Counted from the stretch's first letter, positions 18,088-27,086 are shown. The stretch is DNA of 64,000 bases from Psychrobacillus lasiicapitis (GCF_006861795.1 NZ_VDGH01000007.1:186001-250000), one strand, 5' to 3'. Notes: a model not told the origin generated them from the letters alone. Translations and numbers: made by a program.

Positions 18088-19044
18088 ATGAGACTGTGGA
18101 TGTTGATTATTGCAGTAATCATCCTATCGTTTATTTCGCTATTTATTGGTGCGATTAACATAAAGCCAAGTGATTTGCTTAATTGGGAATCGTTAGAAAC
18201 ACAAATTTTCTTAATTAGTCGTTTACCAAGATTATTAGCTATTATTTTAGCTGGCGCAGGGATGGGCATTGCAGGTTTAATTATGCAAAGTTTAAGTAGA
18301 AACAAATTTGTATCGCCAACAACGGCTGGTACGCTCGATGCAGCAAAACTAGGAATTATTATATCCATGATATTCTTTACCGGAATGTCTTATATCGGGC
18401 AAATTGTTTTCAGTTTTGCTTTTGCTTTAATCGGTACATTTATTTTTATGCAATTACTTGAACGAATTAAGTTTAAAGATGCAGTATTTGTTCCACTTAT
18501 CGGGATTATGTATGGAAATATTGTTGGTGCAATATCTACCTTCTTAGCATATGAAGCCGATATTTTACAAAACGTAGATACATTTTTCCAGGGTAGTTTC
18601 ACACTAGTTGTCTCTGGACGTTATGAGCTTCTTTACGTAGCTGTACCGGCGATTATTATTGCTTATATCTATGCAAATAAATTTACTGTAGCAGGTATGG
18701 GTGAGGATTTTGCTAAAAATGTAGGCTTAAGCTATCGAACGGTATTAAATATTGGACTAATTATTGTCGCTGTTATTTCAACGACAGTCATTTTAACTGT
18801 TGGTGTCATTCCATTTTTAGGGTTAATTGTACCAAATCTTGTTTCCCTATATTTGGGGGATAATTTACGTAAAACTATTCCACATACTATTTTTATGGGT
18901 GCAGCATTCTTGTTAATCTGCGATATTATTAGCCGCTTAATCGTACATCCATTTGAAATTCCAGTAAATACAACTGTTGCAGTAATCGGTAGTGCGATCT
19001 TCTTAATTATGTTATTTAGGGGGAAAGCATATGCGAAAAAATAG
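18088..19044 (+). CDS. yclN: Siderophore ABC transporter permease (YclN-like)
   Basis: A FecCD-family inner-membrane permease. Counting from ATG 18088 it has 318 residues, as in B. subtilis YclN, with about nine helices. RNKFVSPTTAGTLDAAKLGI and the GRYELLYVAVPAIIIAYIYA region are near-copies of YclN, part of the petrobactin importer YclNOPQ. An open frame extends to GTG 18040 with an ATG at 18076, but 18088 best matches YclN. Cognate permease YclO follows with overlap. A Fur box upstream implies induction by iron limitation. Petrobactin as the substrate is inferred from family. Confidence 0.9.
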   Translation: MRLWMLIIAVIILSFISLFIGAINIKPSDLLNWESLETQIFLISRLPRLLAIILAGAGMGIAGLIMQSLSRNKFVSPTTAGTLDAAKLGIIISMIFFTGMSYIGQIVFSFAFALIGTFIFMQLLERIKFKDAVFVPLIGIMYGNIVGAISTFLAYEADILQNVDTFFQGSFTLVVSGRYELLYVAVPAIIIAYIYANKFTVAGMGEDFAKNVGLSYRTVLNIGLIIVAVISTTVILTVGVIPFLGLIVPNLVSLYLGDNLRKTIPHTIFMGAAFLLICDIISRLIVHPFEIPVNTTVAVIGSAIFLIMLFRGKAYAKK

Positions 19045-19987
19045 TACGAAGCTAATTATATTGGCAGTTATTGCTATCATATGTATGTTGTTATTTGCGT
19101 TTTACAATATTCAAGGTGGTTTTAGTTATGCTTTTCCGAAACGTTTAGAGCGATTATTTGCAATGGTTATTACCGGTACTGCAATTGCCTATGCGACAGT
19201 GGCATTTCAAACCGTAACCCACAATCGATTATTAACACCATCGGTTATGGGAATTGACTCCATGTATGAGATCGTTCAAACGATTATTTACTTTTCTTTA
19301 GGATCGTCTTCGATCTTTGTTGTCAGCCGATACTTAAACTTTGGCGTGTCTATTATTGCAATGGTTTTATTTGCTTTAGTTTTATATCGCTTCTTGTTCC
19401 GTGCAGATAAGCATCCGATCTTCTTATTACTTTTAGCAGGTATGATTATCGGTACACTACTTGGAAGTTTAGTTACCTTTATGCAAGTAATTATTGATCC
19501 AGTAGAGTATGAAAGCTTACAGGCCCGATTGTTTGCTAGCTTTATGAACGTCAAAACAGAGCTGCTATTTATATCAGCAGGTATTGTAATTTTAGCGTTT
19601 CTTTATGGTACACGAATATTACATAAGTTAGATGTTATGTCTTTAGGACGTGACAATGCCATTAACTTAGGTATCAACTATGACAAAATGGTTTTACGTA
19701 TATTAATTTTGTCGTCCATTTTAATTGCAGTATCTACAGCTTTAGTAGGGCCGATTACGTTTTTAGGATTAATTGTTTCCAACTTAGCGTATCAGTATTT
19801 TGCTACATATAAACATTGGGTCTTGATTGTAGGTGCAAGTTTAATAAGTATTATTGCATTAGTCGGCGGACAATTTTTAGTGCTTCATGTATTCCATTTA
19901 TCTACAACGATTAGTGTAATTATCAACTTTATCGGTGGTCTTTACTTTATTTACTTATTACTAAAGGAAAGTAGGAAAGCAGGATGA
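19031..19987 (+). CDS. yclO: Siderophore ABC transporter permease (YclO-like)
   Basis: The second FecCD permease of the importer, 318 residues, about nine membrane helices. The coupling region containing GRDNAINLGINYDKMVLRIL contacts the ATPase. Its ATG lies 14 bp inside the end of yclN after GGGGGAAA, and its stop overlaps the yclP start (ATGA), so all three are translated from one mRNA. It forms the heterodimeric channel with YclN. Confidence 0.9.
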   Translation: MRKNSTKLIILAVIAIICMLLFAFYNIQGGFSYAFPKRLERLFAMVITGTAIAYATVAFQTVTHNRLLTPSVMGIDSMYEIVQTIIYFSLGSSSIFVVSRYLNFGVSIIAMVLFALVLYRFLFRADKHPIFLLLLAGMIIGTLLGSLVTFMQVIIDPVEYESLQARLFASFMNVKTELLFISAGIVILAFLYGTRILHKLDVMSLGRDNAINLGINYDKMVLRILILSSILIAVSTALVGPITFLGLIVSNLAYQYFATYKHWVLIVGASLISIIALVGGQFLVLHVFHLSTTISVIINFIGGLYFIYLLLKESRKAG

Positions 19988-20751
19988 TTGAGATTAAAGG
20001 GCTTTCTAAAAGCTTTGGGAAAAAAACAGTTGTCGAAGATGTTACATTGAAAATCCAAGCAAAAGCCATTACGTCCTTTATTGGACCTAATGGTGCGGGG
20101 AAATCAACGTTATTATCGATGGTAAGTCGTTTATTAGATGCGGACACTGGTGAGGTATTGTTAGATCAATCAGATGTAAAAAAAATGAAATCAGATTCAT
20201 TTGCGAAACGTGTAGCAATTTTAAAGCAAACTAACCATTTGAACATTCGTTTAACGGTTAGAGAGCTTGTTTCTTTTGGACGTTATCCATATTCAAAAGG
20301 TCGTTTAAACGAAGCAGATCATAAGTTTGTGGACCAAGCGTTAGAGTATATGAATTTAACTGACATGCAAGATAAGTTTTTAGATGAGCTTTCAGGTGGT
20401 CAAAAGCAGCGAGCATTTATTTCTATGGTTATAGCGCAAGATACTGATTATATTTTACTCGATGAACCTTTAAACAACCTAGATATGAAGCATTCTGTTC
20501 AAATCATGAAAATCTTGCGTAAACTTGTAGATGAATTAGGTAAAACGGTTGTTATCGTATTGCACGATATTAATTTTGCCTCTGTCTATTCTGATCGTAT
20601 TGTTGCGTTGAAAAATGGACGTCTAGTAAAAGATGGTCCAACGCATGAAATTATTAATTCAACGGCTTTACGTGAAGTTTATGATATGGACATTCCTGTT
20701 CAAGTACAGGATGGTTGTCGAATTTGTGTATATTTTAATTCACATAATTGA
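19984..20751 (+). CDS. yclP: Siderophore ABC transporter ATPase (YclP-like)
   Basis: An ATP-binding subunit of 255 residues with Walker A GPNGAGKST (34-42), signature LSGGQKQRAFISMV (about 134-147), Walker B YILLDEPLNNLD (about 154-165) and switch His in VLHDIN. It is a FecE/FhuC-type importer ATPase and the third gene of the overlapping yclNOP cluster. No clear terminator lies between it and yclQ, but yclQ has its own promoter and Fur box. Confidence 0.9.
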   Translation: MIEIKGLSKSFGKKTVVEDVTLKIQAKAITSFIGPNGAGKSTLLSMVSRLLDADTGEVLLDQSDVKKMKSDSFAKRVAILKQTNHLNIRLTVRELVSFGRYPYSKGRLNEADHKFVDQALEYMNLTDMQDKFLDELSGGQKQRAFISMVIAQDTDYILLDEPLNNLDMKHSVQIMKILRKLVDELGKTVVIVLHDINFASVYSDRIVALKNGRLVKDGPTHEIINSTALREVYDMDIPVQVQDGCRICVYFNSHN

Positions 20752-20779
20752 TATTAATTTTTTATAAATTTAAAAGTGA

Positions 20780-20808
20780 TTGACAATTGTAGTAGACTCA
20801 TTTAGAAT
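20780..20808 (+). promoter_or_regulatory. SigA promoter of yclQ
   Basis: TTGACA (20780-20785), a 17-bp spacer and TAGAAT (20803-20808), directly before a Fur box. Confidence 0.8.
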
Positions 20809-20823
20809 ATGACTTAGTTAATT

Positions 20824-20842
20824 GATAATGATTATCACTATC
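20824..20842 (+). promoter_or_regulatory. Fur box upstream of yclQ
   Basis: GATAATGATTATCACTATC matches the Fur consensus at 17 of 19 positions and sits just downstream of the -10 element. Confidence 0.92.
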
Positions 20843-20877
20843 AAATAAGGAAGATATATTAGGAGGAGAAATTTAGC

Positions 20878-21921
20878 ATGAAGAATTGGAAGTTTTTAAC
20901 CGCTGCATCTGCGTTAGTATTAATGCTAGCTGCATGTGGATCAGAGGAAGCAGAAACACCAAAAACAGATGATACAAACCAAGCAACAGAAACAGAAAAA
21001 GAAGAGGTAGCGGAAGAGTCAGCATTCCCAATGACAGTATCTTCGTTAAGTACGAATCGTGAAACAGAAGAAGGAGCTTCTATTACATTTGAAGATATTA
21101 CTTTAGAGGAAGAGCCAGAGCGCATCATCTCTTTTGACTACGGGTTCTTAGATACACTGGATGCTTTAGGTGTTGAAGGTATCGTAGGTGTAGCAGCTAA
21201 CGGCGGTAAAGGAAACATTCCAGAACACTTAAAAGAAAAATATGCACCAAGCGATGAGATTACAGACGTTGGTACATTAAAAGAAATCAACTTCGAAGCA
21301 GTAGCAGCTGCTGACCCGGATATCATTTTTATCTCTGGTCGACAAGCTCCATACTATGAAGAATTAAAAGAAATTACGCCAAATGTAGTATTTATTGGTT
21401 CGGATAACACGAACTATATTGATGCAGTTTATGAAACAGTTGACCTAGCAGCTGAAATCTTTGATAAAGCTGATAAAGCGGAAGAGCTAAAAGCTGCATT
21501 ACAAGAAAAAGTGGATGCTGTAAAAGAAAAAGCCGCTGGCTATGAAAATGCATTAGTTGCGATGTATAACGACAAAAAAATCTCTGGCTTTGATAATGGT
21601 GCAGATTCTCGTTTCGCTTATGTATATAATGACTTCGGTTTTAAACCATCAACAACTGATATTAAAGCATCGTCACACGGATCTGACTTTTCTTATGAAT
21701 CCGTACTTTCTGTAGACCCGGAAGTATTATTAATCGTTGACCGTACAGTTTCAGATGAAGCAACGATTAAAGCAGATATCGAAAACGATATTATTAAACA
21801 AACTCGTGCTTACAAAGAAGGCAAAATCGTATACTTAGATGGCACGAACTGGTATTTCTCAAGCAACGGTGTAACAACTGAAGCAGCTAAATTACAAGAA
21901 ATCTTAGATGAATTAAAATAA
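20878..21921 (+). CDS. yclQ: Siderophore-binding lipoprotein (YclQ-like)
   Basis: The substrate-binding component of the importer, a lipoprotein of 347 residues with lipobox LAAC (Cys20), an acidic linker, and a class III (PBP-like, helical hinge) binding fold from about residue 60. The segment RIISFDYGFLDTLDALGVE and the C-terminal YLDGTNWYFSSNG are typical of FpuA/YclQ petrobactin binders. It has its own promoter and Fur box, so the binding protein can be made in excess over the permease. The RBS AGGAGGAG is strong. The ligand is inferred. Confidence 0.9.
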   Translation: MKNWKFLTAASALVLMLAACGSEEAETPKTDDTNQATETEKEEVAEESAFPMTVSSLSTNRETEEGASITFEDITLEEEPERIISFDYGFLDTLDALGVEGIVGVAANGGKGNIPEHLKEKYAPSDEITDVGTLKEINFEAVAAADPDIIFISGRQAPYYEELKEITPNVVFIGSDNTNYIDAVYETVDLAAEIFDKADKAEELKAALQEKVDAVKEKAAGYENALVAMYNDKKISGFDNGADSRFAYVYNDFGFKPSTTDIKASSHGSDFSYESVLSVDPEVLLIVDRTVSDEATIKADIENDIIKQTRAYKEGKIVYLDGTNWYFSSNGVTTEAAKLQEILDELK

Positions 21922-21932
21922 TTTATCCTCAA

Positions 21933-21982
21933 AAGGAGCTATTCTATTCGTTTATACGAATAGGGTAGCTCCTTACTTTTTT
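21933..21982 (+). terminator. Terminator after yclQ
   Basis: 21933-21950 pairs with 21957-21974 (AAGGAGCTA...TAGCTCCTT, one mismatch region), followed by a T-run. Confidence 0.9.
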
Positions 21983-22214
21983 ATATTAAGGGTTTTATAG
22001 GTCGCGAACTGTTATGGTCAAATGTTCATTCGCCGGTAATTTGGAGGCATGGAAAAGGCCACCAACTTCAGAATGTGTATTTACATGGAGCATGCAAACT
22101 ATACCATTGTAGAATAAATAATTAAATAATGCTGTAAGTATAATAATCTACAAGGAATTAAGCCTCGTGGATTTTTTTTATTTCTTCTCATATTATAAGT
22201 TTAAAACAAGATCG

Positions 22215-22277
22215 TTTGGTGGCTTTCACTAGTAATTTGGTTGCTTTCCATGACTGATTGATTGCTCTTAGTCATTA
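22215..22277. repeat. 21-bp-period array, TTTGGTTGCTTTCC type
   Basis: Units start at 22215 (TTTGGTGGCTTTCAC), 22236 (TTTGGTTGCTTTCCA) and, more decayed, 22257 (ATTGATTGCTCTTAG). The spacing is 21 bp each time. Confidence 0.6.
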
Positions 22278-22336
22278 AATGGATAAGAATGTAGTGATAT
22301 ACTTCGTATTATGGGATATTGCGTAGTAAATAGCCG

Positions 22337-22382
22337 CCAATCTATGCTCTATTGCTAAAAGAGCATCCGCTAGATTGGTTTT
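22337..22382 (+). ncRNA. Isolated two-step hairpin, possible ncRNA 3' end
   Basis: CCAATCTA (22337-22344) pairs with TAGATTGG (22371-22378), and inside it TGCTCT (22345-22350) pairs with AGAGCA (22360-22365). Four T follow. No gene ends just upstream, so it may close an unannotated small RNA. Confidence 0.35.
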
Positions 22383-22547
22383 GTCGCGTTCGAAGCATTA
22401 TATCTCATTCAACCAGATTTAGCTATTCGCTAATAACAGGTTTTTATCAAGAACAGTTGGAACCAAGCAAGTGCTTCCTGCAATTGTGTATTGTATTTAT
22501 GTAGTCTATACTTTTGTCATGAATAATTTTGAGAGGAGTGGGGTACA

Positions 22548-23159
22548 ATGAAAAAATGGTTTTATCCACTTGGACTTGTAACACTACTTGGATTTGCTGC
22601 ATTATATATAACTTTTACATCAGAAGAAATGGTGCAACTGGATCGTAAAATGAGCGAACTTATTTATGGCAACCAATTCATCACGTTATTTCATTATATA
22701 GGAGAACAGAAATTTATAGTCATTATGATGTTAATCTTGTTCGCCTACTTATGGATACGCTCGAAAAATTATCGTGGTATGTTATTTGGATTGTTTTCGG
22801 TTGGTGTAGGGAACGTACTCAACCAGCTTATGAAAAAGTGGGTGGAAAGAGAGCGTCCAGATATTCCGAATCAGCTAGAAAGCTTTAGTTTTCCGTCTGG
22901 GCATGCGATGGTTGGATTATTGTATATATTTACGATTGCTTATCTCTTAGCCGAACATCAAACGAATAAAAAAGTTCGTGTGTCCATATGGATTGGTGCA
23001 CTTATACTTACCGTTCTCATCGGATTATCGAGAGTTGCAGAAAGTCGCCATTATGCTACAGATGTGTTTGCAGGCTGGATGGCAGGGTATACATGGTTTA
23101 TCCTCGTAGTATTATGGTACGAGTTTCGAAGTAATATTTTTAAAAAGAATAGTCCCTAG
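22548..23159 (+). CDS. PAP2-family lipid phosphatase
   Basis: A membrane phosphatase of 203 residues with about six helices. The three PAP2 motifs are intact: KKWVERERP (about 103-111), PSGHAM (about 122-127) and SRVAESRHYATD (about 161-172), with the catalytic His pair. Members of this class (BcrC, YodM, PgpB) dephosphorylate undecaprenyl pyrophosphate or phosphatidylglycerol phosphate. Which lipid is used here is not shown. The RBS is GAGGAGTGGGG. A terminator separates it from the glycosylase gene. Confidence 0.88.
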   Translation: MKKWFYPLGLVTLLGFAALYITFTSEEMVQLDRKMSELIYGNQFITLFHYIGEQKFIVIMMLILFAYLWIRSKNYRGMLFGLFSVGVGNVLNQLMKKWVERERPDIPNQLESFSFPSGHAMVGLLYIFTIAYLLAEHQTNKKVRVSIWIGALILTVLIGLSRVAESRHYATDVFAGWMAGYTWFILVVLWYEFRSNIFKKNSP

Positions 23160-23190
23160 AATCCTTTCCTCCTCTTGGAAAGGATTTTTT
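23160..23190 (+). terminator. Terminator after the PAP2 phosphatase
   Basis: AATCCTTTCC (23160-23169) pairs with GGAAAGGATT (23177-23186), followed by T4. It ends 20 bp before the next start codon. Confidence 0.85.
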
Positions 23191-23209
23191 CAAAAGGAGT
23201 GTAAGAAGT

Positions 23210-23857
23210 ATGTTTGAACTACCGGATGAACTAGTCACACTTGGCAAAAAAAGAATAGAAGGATTTCCAGTGGAAGGCTTTGTGAGAGGGAAAGGACCTA
23301 AAAATCCTACTATCCTGCTAATAGGAGAAGCACCAGGTGAGAATGAAGCAGTCCAAGGTATGCCATTCGTAGGCAGAGCAGGGGATGAATTAGTGAAATC
23401 TCTTGCAAGCATCGGTTTAACAAGAGATAACGTCTATATGACAAGTGCGGTGAGAAGTCGTCCGTATATATGGAAAGACAAGAAAACAAGAAATGGTGAA
23501 ATAACAAAGAAAAAATACAATCGTCCTCCTACTAAACAAGAAATATTTGCCCATGCACCTGTACTCGATTATGAACTAACCCATATAGCGCCAGTCGTCA
23601 TTGTTACGTTAGGCAATGTGGGACTGCAACGGTTACTTGGCAAAGATGCAAAAGTATCTGCTTTACATGGGCAGTTAATCGAGCATGAGGTACAGCATTT
23701 AGCGTCGCTAGAAGAAAATAAATTTATATGGTCTGAGGAAAAGTATTTAATCATTCCAACGTACCATCCCGCTGCTGTATTTTATCGTCCTTCCAATCGG
23801 GATATATTAGAAGAGGATTGGGCGAAAATAGGGCAATATATTGATTTAGTAAATTAA
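23210..23857 (+). CDS. Uracil-DNA glycosylase family protein without cysteines
   Basis: Should excise uracil from DNA in base excision repair. The 215 residues contain motif 1 GEAPGENEAVQGMPFVGRAG (about 39-58), the family 4/5-like VTLGNVGLQRLLG segment and the leucine-loop motif YHPAAVFYRPSNR (about 184-196). Family 4 enzymes normally carry four cysteines for an iron-sulfur cluster, but this protein has no cysteine at all. It is therefore either a cluster-free branch or has changed activity. The start has AAGGAGTG. Confidence 0.82.
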   Translation: MFELPDELVTLGKKRIEGFPVEGFVRGKGPKNPTILLIGEAPGENEAVQGMPFVGRAGDELVKSLASIGLTRDNVYMTSAVRSRPYIWKDKKTRNGEITKKKYNRPPTKQEIFAHAPVLDYELTHIAPVVIVTLGNVGLQRLLGKDAKVSALHGQLIEHEVQHLASLEENKFIWSEEKYLIIPTYHPAAVFYRPSNRDILEEDWAKIGQYIDLVN

Positions 23858-23934
23858 AATTTCTTAAGTCTAAAAGAATTGCACATGGGAAACTTAATGC
23901 GTATAATAAATGAAAATCGTTATTTAGAAAGAAG

Positions 23935-24753
23935 TTGGTACAGGTGGACGGGAATGTTGTCTTTGCATTATTACTTACGTTATTTGCAGGTCTAGCAACA
24001 GGGATAGGTAGCTTACTATCATTGTTAACGAAACGTACAAATACGAAGTTTTTATCTATGGCATTAGGTTTTTCTGCAGGAGTAATGATTTATGTCTCAT
24101 TAGTGGAAATATTTGTGAAAGCTAAGGATTCGTTAACAGAAGAACTCGGTACAACAAACGGGTATTGGATGACAATTGTTGGTTTTTTTGCCGGGATGAT
24201 TTTTATTGCAATAGTAGATCGTTTACTGCCGAAAATAGGAAACCCACATGAAGTAAAAAGTGTAGAGGACATGGACAATGGACCTTCTAATGCGGAGTAT
24301 ACGAAGCTGATGAAAATGGGGGTCTTTACTGCGTTAGCAATAGGAATTCATAATTTCCCCGAAGGTATTGCTACATTTGCATCCGCATTGCAAGATCCTA
24401 GCTTAGGAATTGCAATTGCGATAGCAGTTGCCATTCATAATATTCCGGAAGGTATCGCTGTAGCTGTACCGATATACTATGCAACTGGTAATAGAAAAAA
24501 AGCATTTAAATTATCCTTTCTTTCAGGGCTTGCTGAACCGGTCGGAGCATTTGTTGCATATTTAGTATTAATGCCATTTTTAAACGGGGTTGTTTTTGGA
24601 GTAGTTTTTGCTGCAGTCGCAGGTATTATGGTGTTCATTTCTTTAGATGAATTACTACCGGCAGCTAAAAAGTACGATGAAACACATTCTTCTATATATG
24701 GTGTAGTAGCTGGAATGCTAGTGATGGCACTAAGTTTAGTATTAATGGCATAA
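23935..24753 (+). CDS. zupT: ZIP-family metal transporter (ZupT)
   Basis: An eight-helix divalent metal importer (Zn2+, also Fe2+/Mn2+ in E. coli ZupT) of 272 residues. The two metal-binding signatures HNFPEGIATF (about 143-152) and HNIPEGIAVAVP (about 169-180) are both present. The start is uncertain: TTG 23935 gives the best frame, and GTG 23944 is possible. The RBS is weak (AAAGAAG). No clear Zur or MntR box is visible upstream. Confidence 0.9.
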   Translation: MVQVDGNVVFALLLTLFAGLATGIGSLLSLLTKRTNTKFLSMALGFSAGVMIYVSLVEIFVKAKDSLTEELGTTNGYWMTIVGFFAGMIFIAIVDRLLPKIGNPHEVKSVEDMDNGPSNAEYTKLMKMGVFTALAIGIHNFPEGIATFASALQDPSLGIAIAIAVAIHNIPEGIAVAVPIYYATGNRKKAFKLSFLSGLAEPVGAFVAYLVLMPFLNGVVFGVVFAAVAGIMVFISLDELLPAAKKYDETHSSIYGVVAGMLVMALSLVLMA

Positions 24754-24765
24754 ACGCAAAAGCTA

Positions 24766-24817
24766 AAAAAGCAGTGCAGTTCTCAATTAGAGAAGACTGC
24801 ACTGCCATTTTTATTTT
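24766..24817. terminator. Terminator shared by zupT and thrB
   Basis: GCAGTGCAGT-TCTC (24771-24784) pairs with 24790-24805. T-rich sequence follows on the plus strand and A-rich sequence precedes it. The thrB stop codon (24783-24785) lies inside the stem. Confidence 0.85.
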
Positions 24818-25706
24818 TTACAACAATCCCTGTTCGGTTCATCTCCACTGGTACAAGCTGAAAGTTAGGGAAAATCCCATCTAGCTTAGAAATGAACTCC
24901 TGCTCTGAACCTTTTTGAACAAGTGAAAGAAGGGTAGGACCTGCTCCGCTTATACAAGTACCAAATGCTCCTGCATTTTTGGCTGCTACCTTAATCTCTC
25001 TACTCTCTGGGATCAGATCAAGACGATATGGTTCGTGAAACAAATCCTGCTCCATGTATACGCCAGCCTGCTCAAATGATTGAGAGAGAAAAGCAGCAGT
25101 AAGTAAACTAGCAGTTGCGCTTGCTTGTGCGGAGACCTGACGTGTGTAACTATCTGGTAGTACATTTCTAGCCGCTTCTGTTTTTAGCTCGAAGTTAGGA
25201 ATAAATAAAACAAAAGAAGCATCAATATGATATGCATGAAACACATGGATTTCTCCGTTATCTGCACTTGATGAAATAGTAAAGCCACCAAATATAGAAG
25301 CTGCTGCGTTATCGGGATGACCTTCCATTAAGGTTGCCACTTTTAACTTGTCTTGTGCAGTTAGCTCAAGTTCAAGTACTTGATTGGCAAGTTCAACTCC
25401 CGCAACAATGGCAGATGCACTGCTCCCCATCCCACGAGCGAGTGGGATTTCACTTTTCACTGATAGATGGCAAGGGAGAAGGCTTTGACCATATAATTCC
25501 GCTGTTTTCTCGGCAGCTTGAATTATTAAATGGTCTTTTGGGTTGGGAACGTCCGGTAAGTTCTCGGATAAGTTATCAATCTTCCACGCAGAAGCTAGTT
25601 CAACCTCTAACTCCAAGTATTTATCCAAAGCAATCCCAATCGAATCAAAACCAGGTCCTAAGTTCGCTGTACTTGCGGGAATGGAAATAGACCATCTTTT
25701 ACTCAT
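24783..25706 (-). CDS. thrB: Homoserine kinase
   Basis: Phosphorylates homoserine to O-phosphohomoserine, the substrate of ThrC, in threonine synthesis. It is a GHMP kinase of 307 residues with N-terminal [18 protein letters not shown] (about 6-23), the ATP-binding loop [12 protein letters not shown] (about 89-100) and the C-terminal [12 protein letters not shown]. Its ATG overlaps the thrC stop by 4 bp (ATGA). Its 3' end is built into the terminator hairpin. Confidence 0.95.
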   Translation of the reverse strand: MSKRWSISIPASTANLGPGFDSIGIALDKYLELEVELASAWKIDNLSENLPDVPNPKDHLIIQAAEKTAELYGQSLLPCHLSVKSEIPLARGMGSSASAIVAGVELANQVLELELTAQDKLKVATLMEGHPDNAAASIFGGFTISSSADNGEIHVFHAYHIDASFVLFIPNFELKTEAARNVLPDSYTRQVSAQASATASLLTAAFLSQSFEQAGVYMEQDLFHEPYRLDLIPESREIKVAAKNAGAFGTCISGAGPTLLSLVQKGSEQEFISKLDGIFPNFQLVPVEMNRTGIVVKNKNGSAVFSN

Positions 25707-26758
25707 AGCACACCCTCAATATATGCGCGAATTTCGTCTTCGTCATTTTTTAATGATACTAAGTCAACTGTTGAAACTTCCATCGCAGTATCTGGATCCT
25801 TCAAACCGTTTCCTGTAAAAACAGTTACAACTTTGCTTCCTGCAGAGATTTTACCGCTTTTCACTGATTTAATAACTCCTGCTAAGGAAGCGGCGGAACC
25901 TGGCTCAACAAATATCCCTTCACGACTAGCAATCATTTGATAAGCTTGTAGAATTTCATCATCCGTAACAGCATCGATTAACCCACCAGACTCATCACGA
26001 GCAGCTTCAGCTAGTGCCCAGCTTGCTGGATTTCCAATACGAATAGCAGTAGCGACTGTTTCGGGATTAGCGATTGGTTTACCTTGTACAATTGCTGCAG
26101 AGCCTTCTGCTTCAAAACCAAACATTTTTGGTAAGCCAGACTGTTTTACTTCATCATACTCTTTGAAACCTTTCCAATAGGCACTGATGTTTCCAGCGTT
26201 TCCAACTGGTATACATAAATAATCAGGAGAAGAACCGAGAGCATCTACAATTTCAAAAGCAGCTGTTTTTTGTCCTTCCAAACGATATGGATTTACAGAG
26301 TTAACAAGCGCAACCGGTGATGTTTCACTAACTTTACGAACGATTTGTAACGCATCATCGAAGTTGCCGTCGATTTCAATAATCTTGGAACCATACATAC
26401 ATGCCTGTGCCAACTTGCCAAGTGCCACTTTTCCTTTTGGAATGACAACAATCGATTTTATGCCTGCGCGAGCAGCGTAGGCAGCAGCGGCAGCAGAAGT
26501 GTTTCCAGTAGATGCACAAATAACACATTGGCTTCCTTCTTCTATAGCTTTTGCTACAGCAAATACCATCCCTCTATCCTTAAATGAACCGGTAGGGTTC
26601 GCGCCTTCTACTTTTCCATAAAGCTCGATTCCAAGTTCTTTCGATAAGTTTTCTAATTTAATAAGAGGCGTATTTCCCTCGTGTAATGATAGTTTAGGTG
26701 TTTTGTCTGTTACAGGTAAAAATTCTTTATATTGTTCGATTAGTCCTTGCCATGCCAT
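25703..26758 (-). CDS. thrC: Threonine synthase
   Basis: A PLP enzyme of 351 residues that converts O-phosphohomoserine to threonine. The PLP lysine lies in [11 protein letters not shown] (about 55-65), the phosphate-binding loop is [17 protein letters not shown], and a second PLP contact is [12 protein letters not shown]. It is the first gene of thrC-thrB. The usual upstream partner hom is absent; the neighbour is the divergent niaP gene, so homoserine dehydrogenase must be encoded elsewhere. No T-box is visible in the leader. Confidence 0.95.
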   Translation of the reverse strand: MAWQGLIEQYKEFLPVTDKTPKLSLHEGNTPLIKLENLSKELGIELYGKVEGANPTGSFKDRGMVFAVAKAIEEGSQCVICASTGNTSAAAAAYAARAGIKSIVVIPKGKVALGKLAQACMYGSKIIEIDGNFDDALQIVRKVSETSPVALVNSVNPYRLEGQKTAAFEIVDALGSSPDYLCIPVGNAGNISAYWKGFKEYDEVKQSGLPKMFGFEAEGSAAIVQGKPIANPETVATAIRIGNPASWALAEAARDESGGLIDAVTDDEILQAYQMIASREGIFVEPGSAASLAGVIKSVKSGKISAGSKVVTVFTGNGLKDPDTAMEVSTVDLVSLKNDEDEIRAYIEGVL

Positions 26759-27086
26759 GATGTAATCCGCCTCTCTGTTCTTCTTGAATAAACATATGTA
26801 TTTCTATAATGGACATTTTACCGTAATAAAGCGAAAAAAACAAGTAGATTTTTCTGAAGAGTTAATAACTCTACGGAAAAAATGCCTCCGCGGATGTACA
26901 AATTTTGTAAGAAGTCGAGGAATCCAGTCCGAGTTCGCGACGTCCTGCAAGCCTCGAGCTCAATTTAAAGTTTAGAATCAATTACGCTCGAGGTGTAATT
27001 GATTTTACTATTGTAAGTTCCTTAATCTATGGGTATACTAATCATGTAAACATTAAACATTACATGTGTAAAGACAGGGGTAAACT
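26759..27086. other. Structured intergenic region between thrC and niaP
   Basis: It contains hairpin TTTTTC...GAGTTAATAACTC...GAAAAA (about 26853-26885), a GC-rich block around 26890-26965, and a perfect 10-bp stem AATCAATTAC/GTAATTGATT (26977-27005). The loop GCTCGAGG of that stem is complementary to CCTCGAGC at about 26953-26960. No T-box or classic riboswitch was recognised. Confidence 0.5.

Larger units (their letters stand above)
21983..22547. other. Gene-poor intergenic region with array and hairpin
   Basis: No ORF with a convincing RBS is visible in these 565 bp. It contains a short 21-bp-period array at 22215-22277 and a terminator-like hairpin at 22337-22382, both listed separately. 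Confidence 0.6.

Noticed and set aside
23895-23935. Zur or MntR operator upstream of zupT
   Set aside because: AAATCGTTATTT-like sequence is present but too short and asymmetric to call against either consensus.
26759-26900. Threonine T-box ahead of thrC
   Set aside because: No AGGGTGG-ACCGCG-type antiterminator sequence on the minus strand, and no terminator with T-run before the thrC start.
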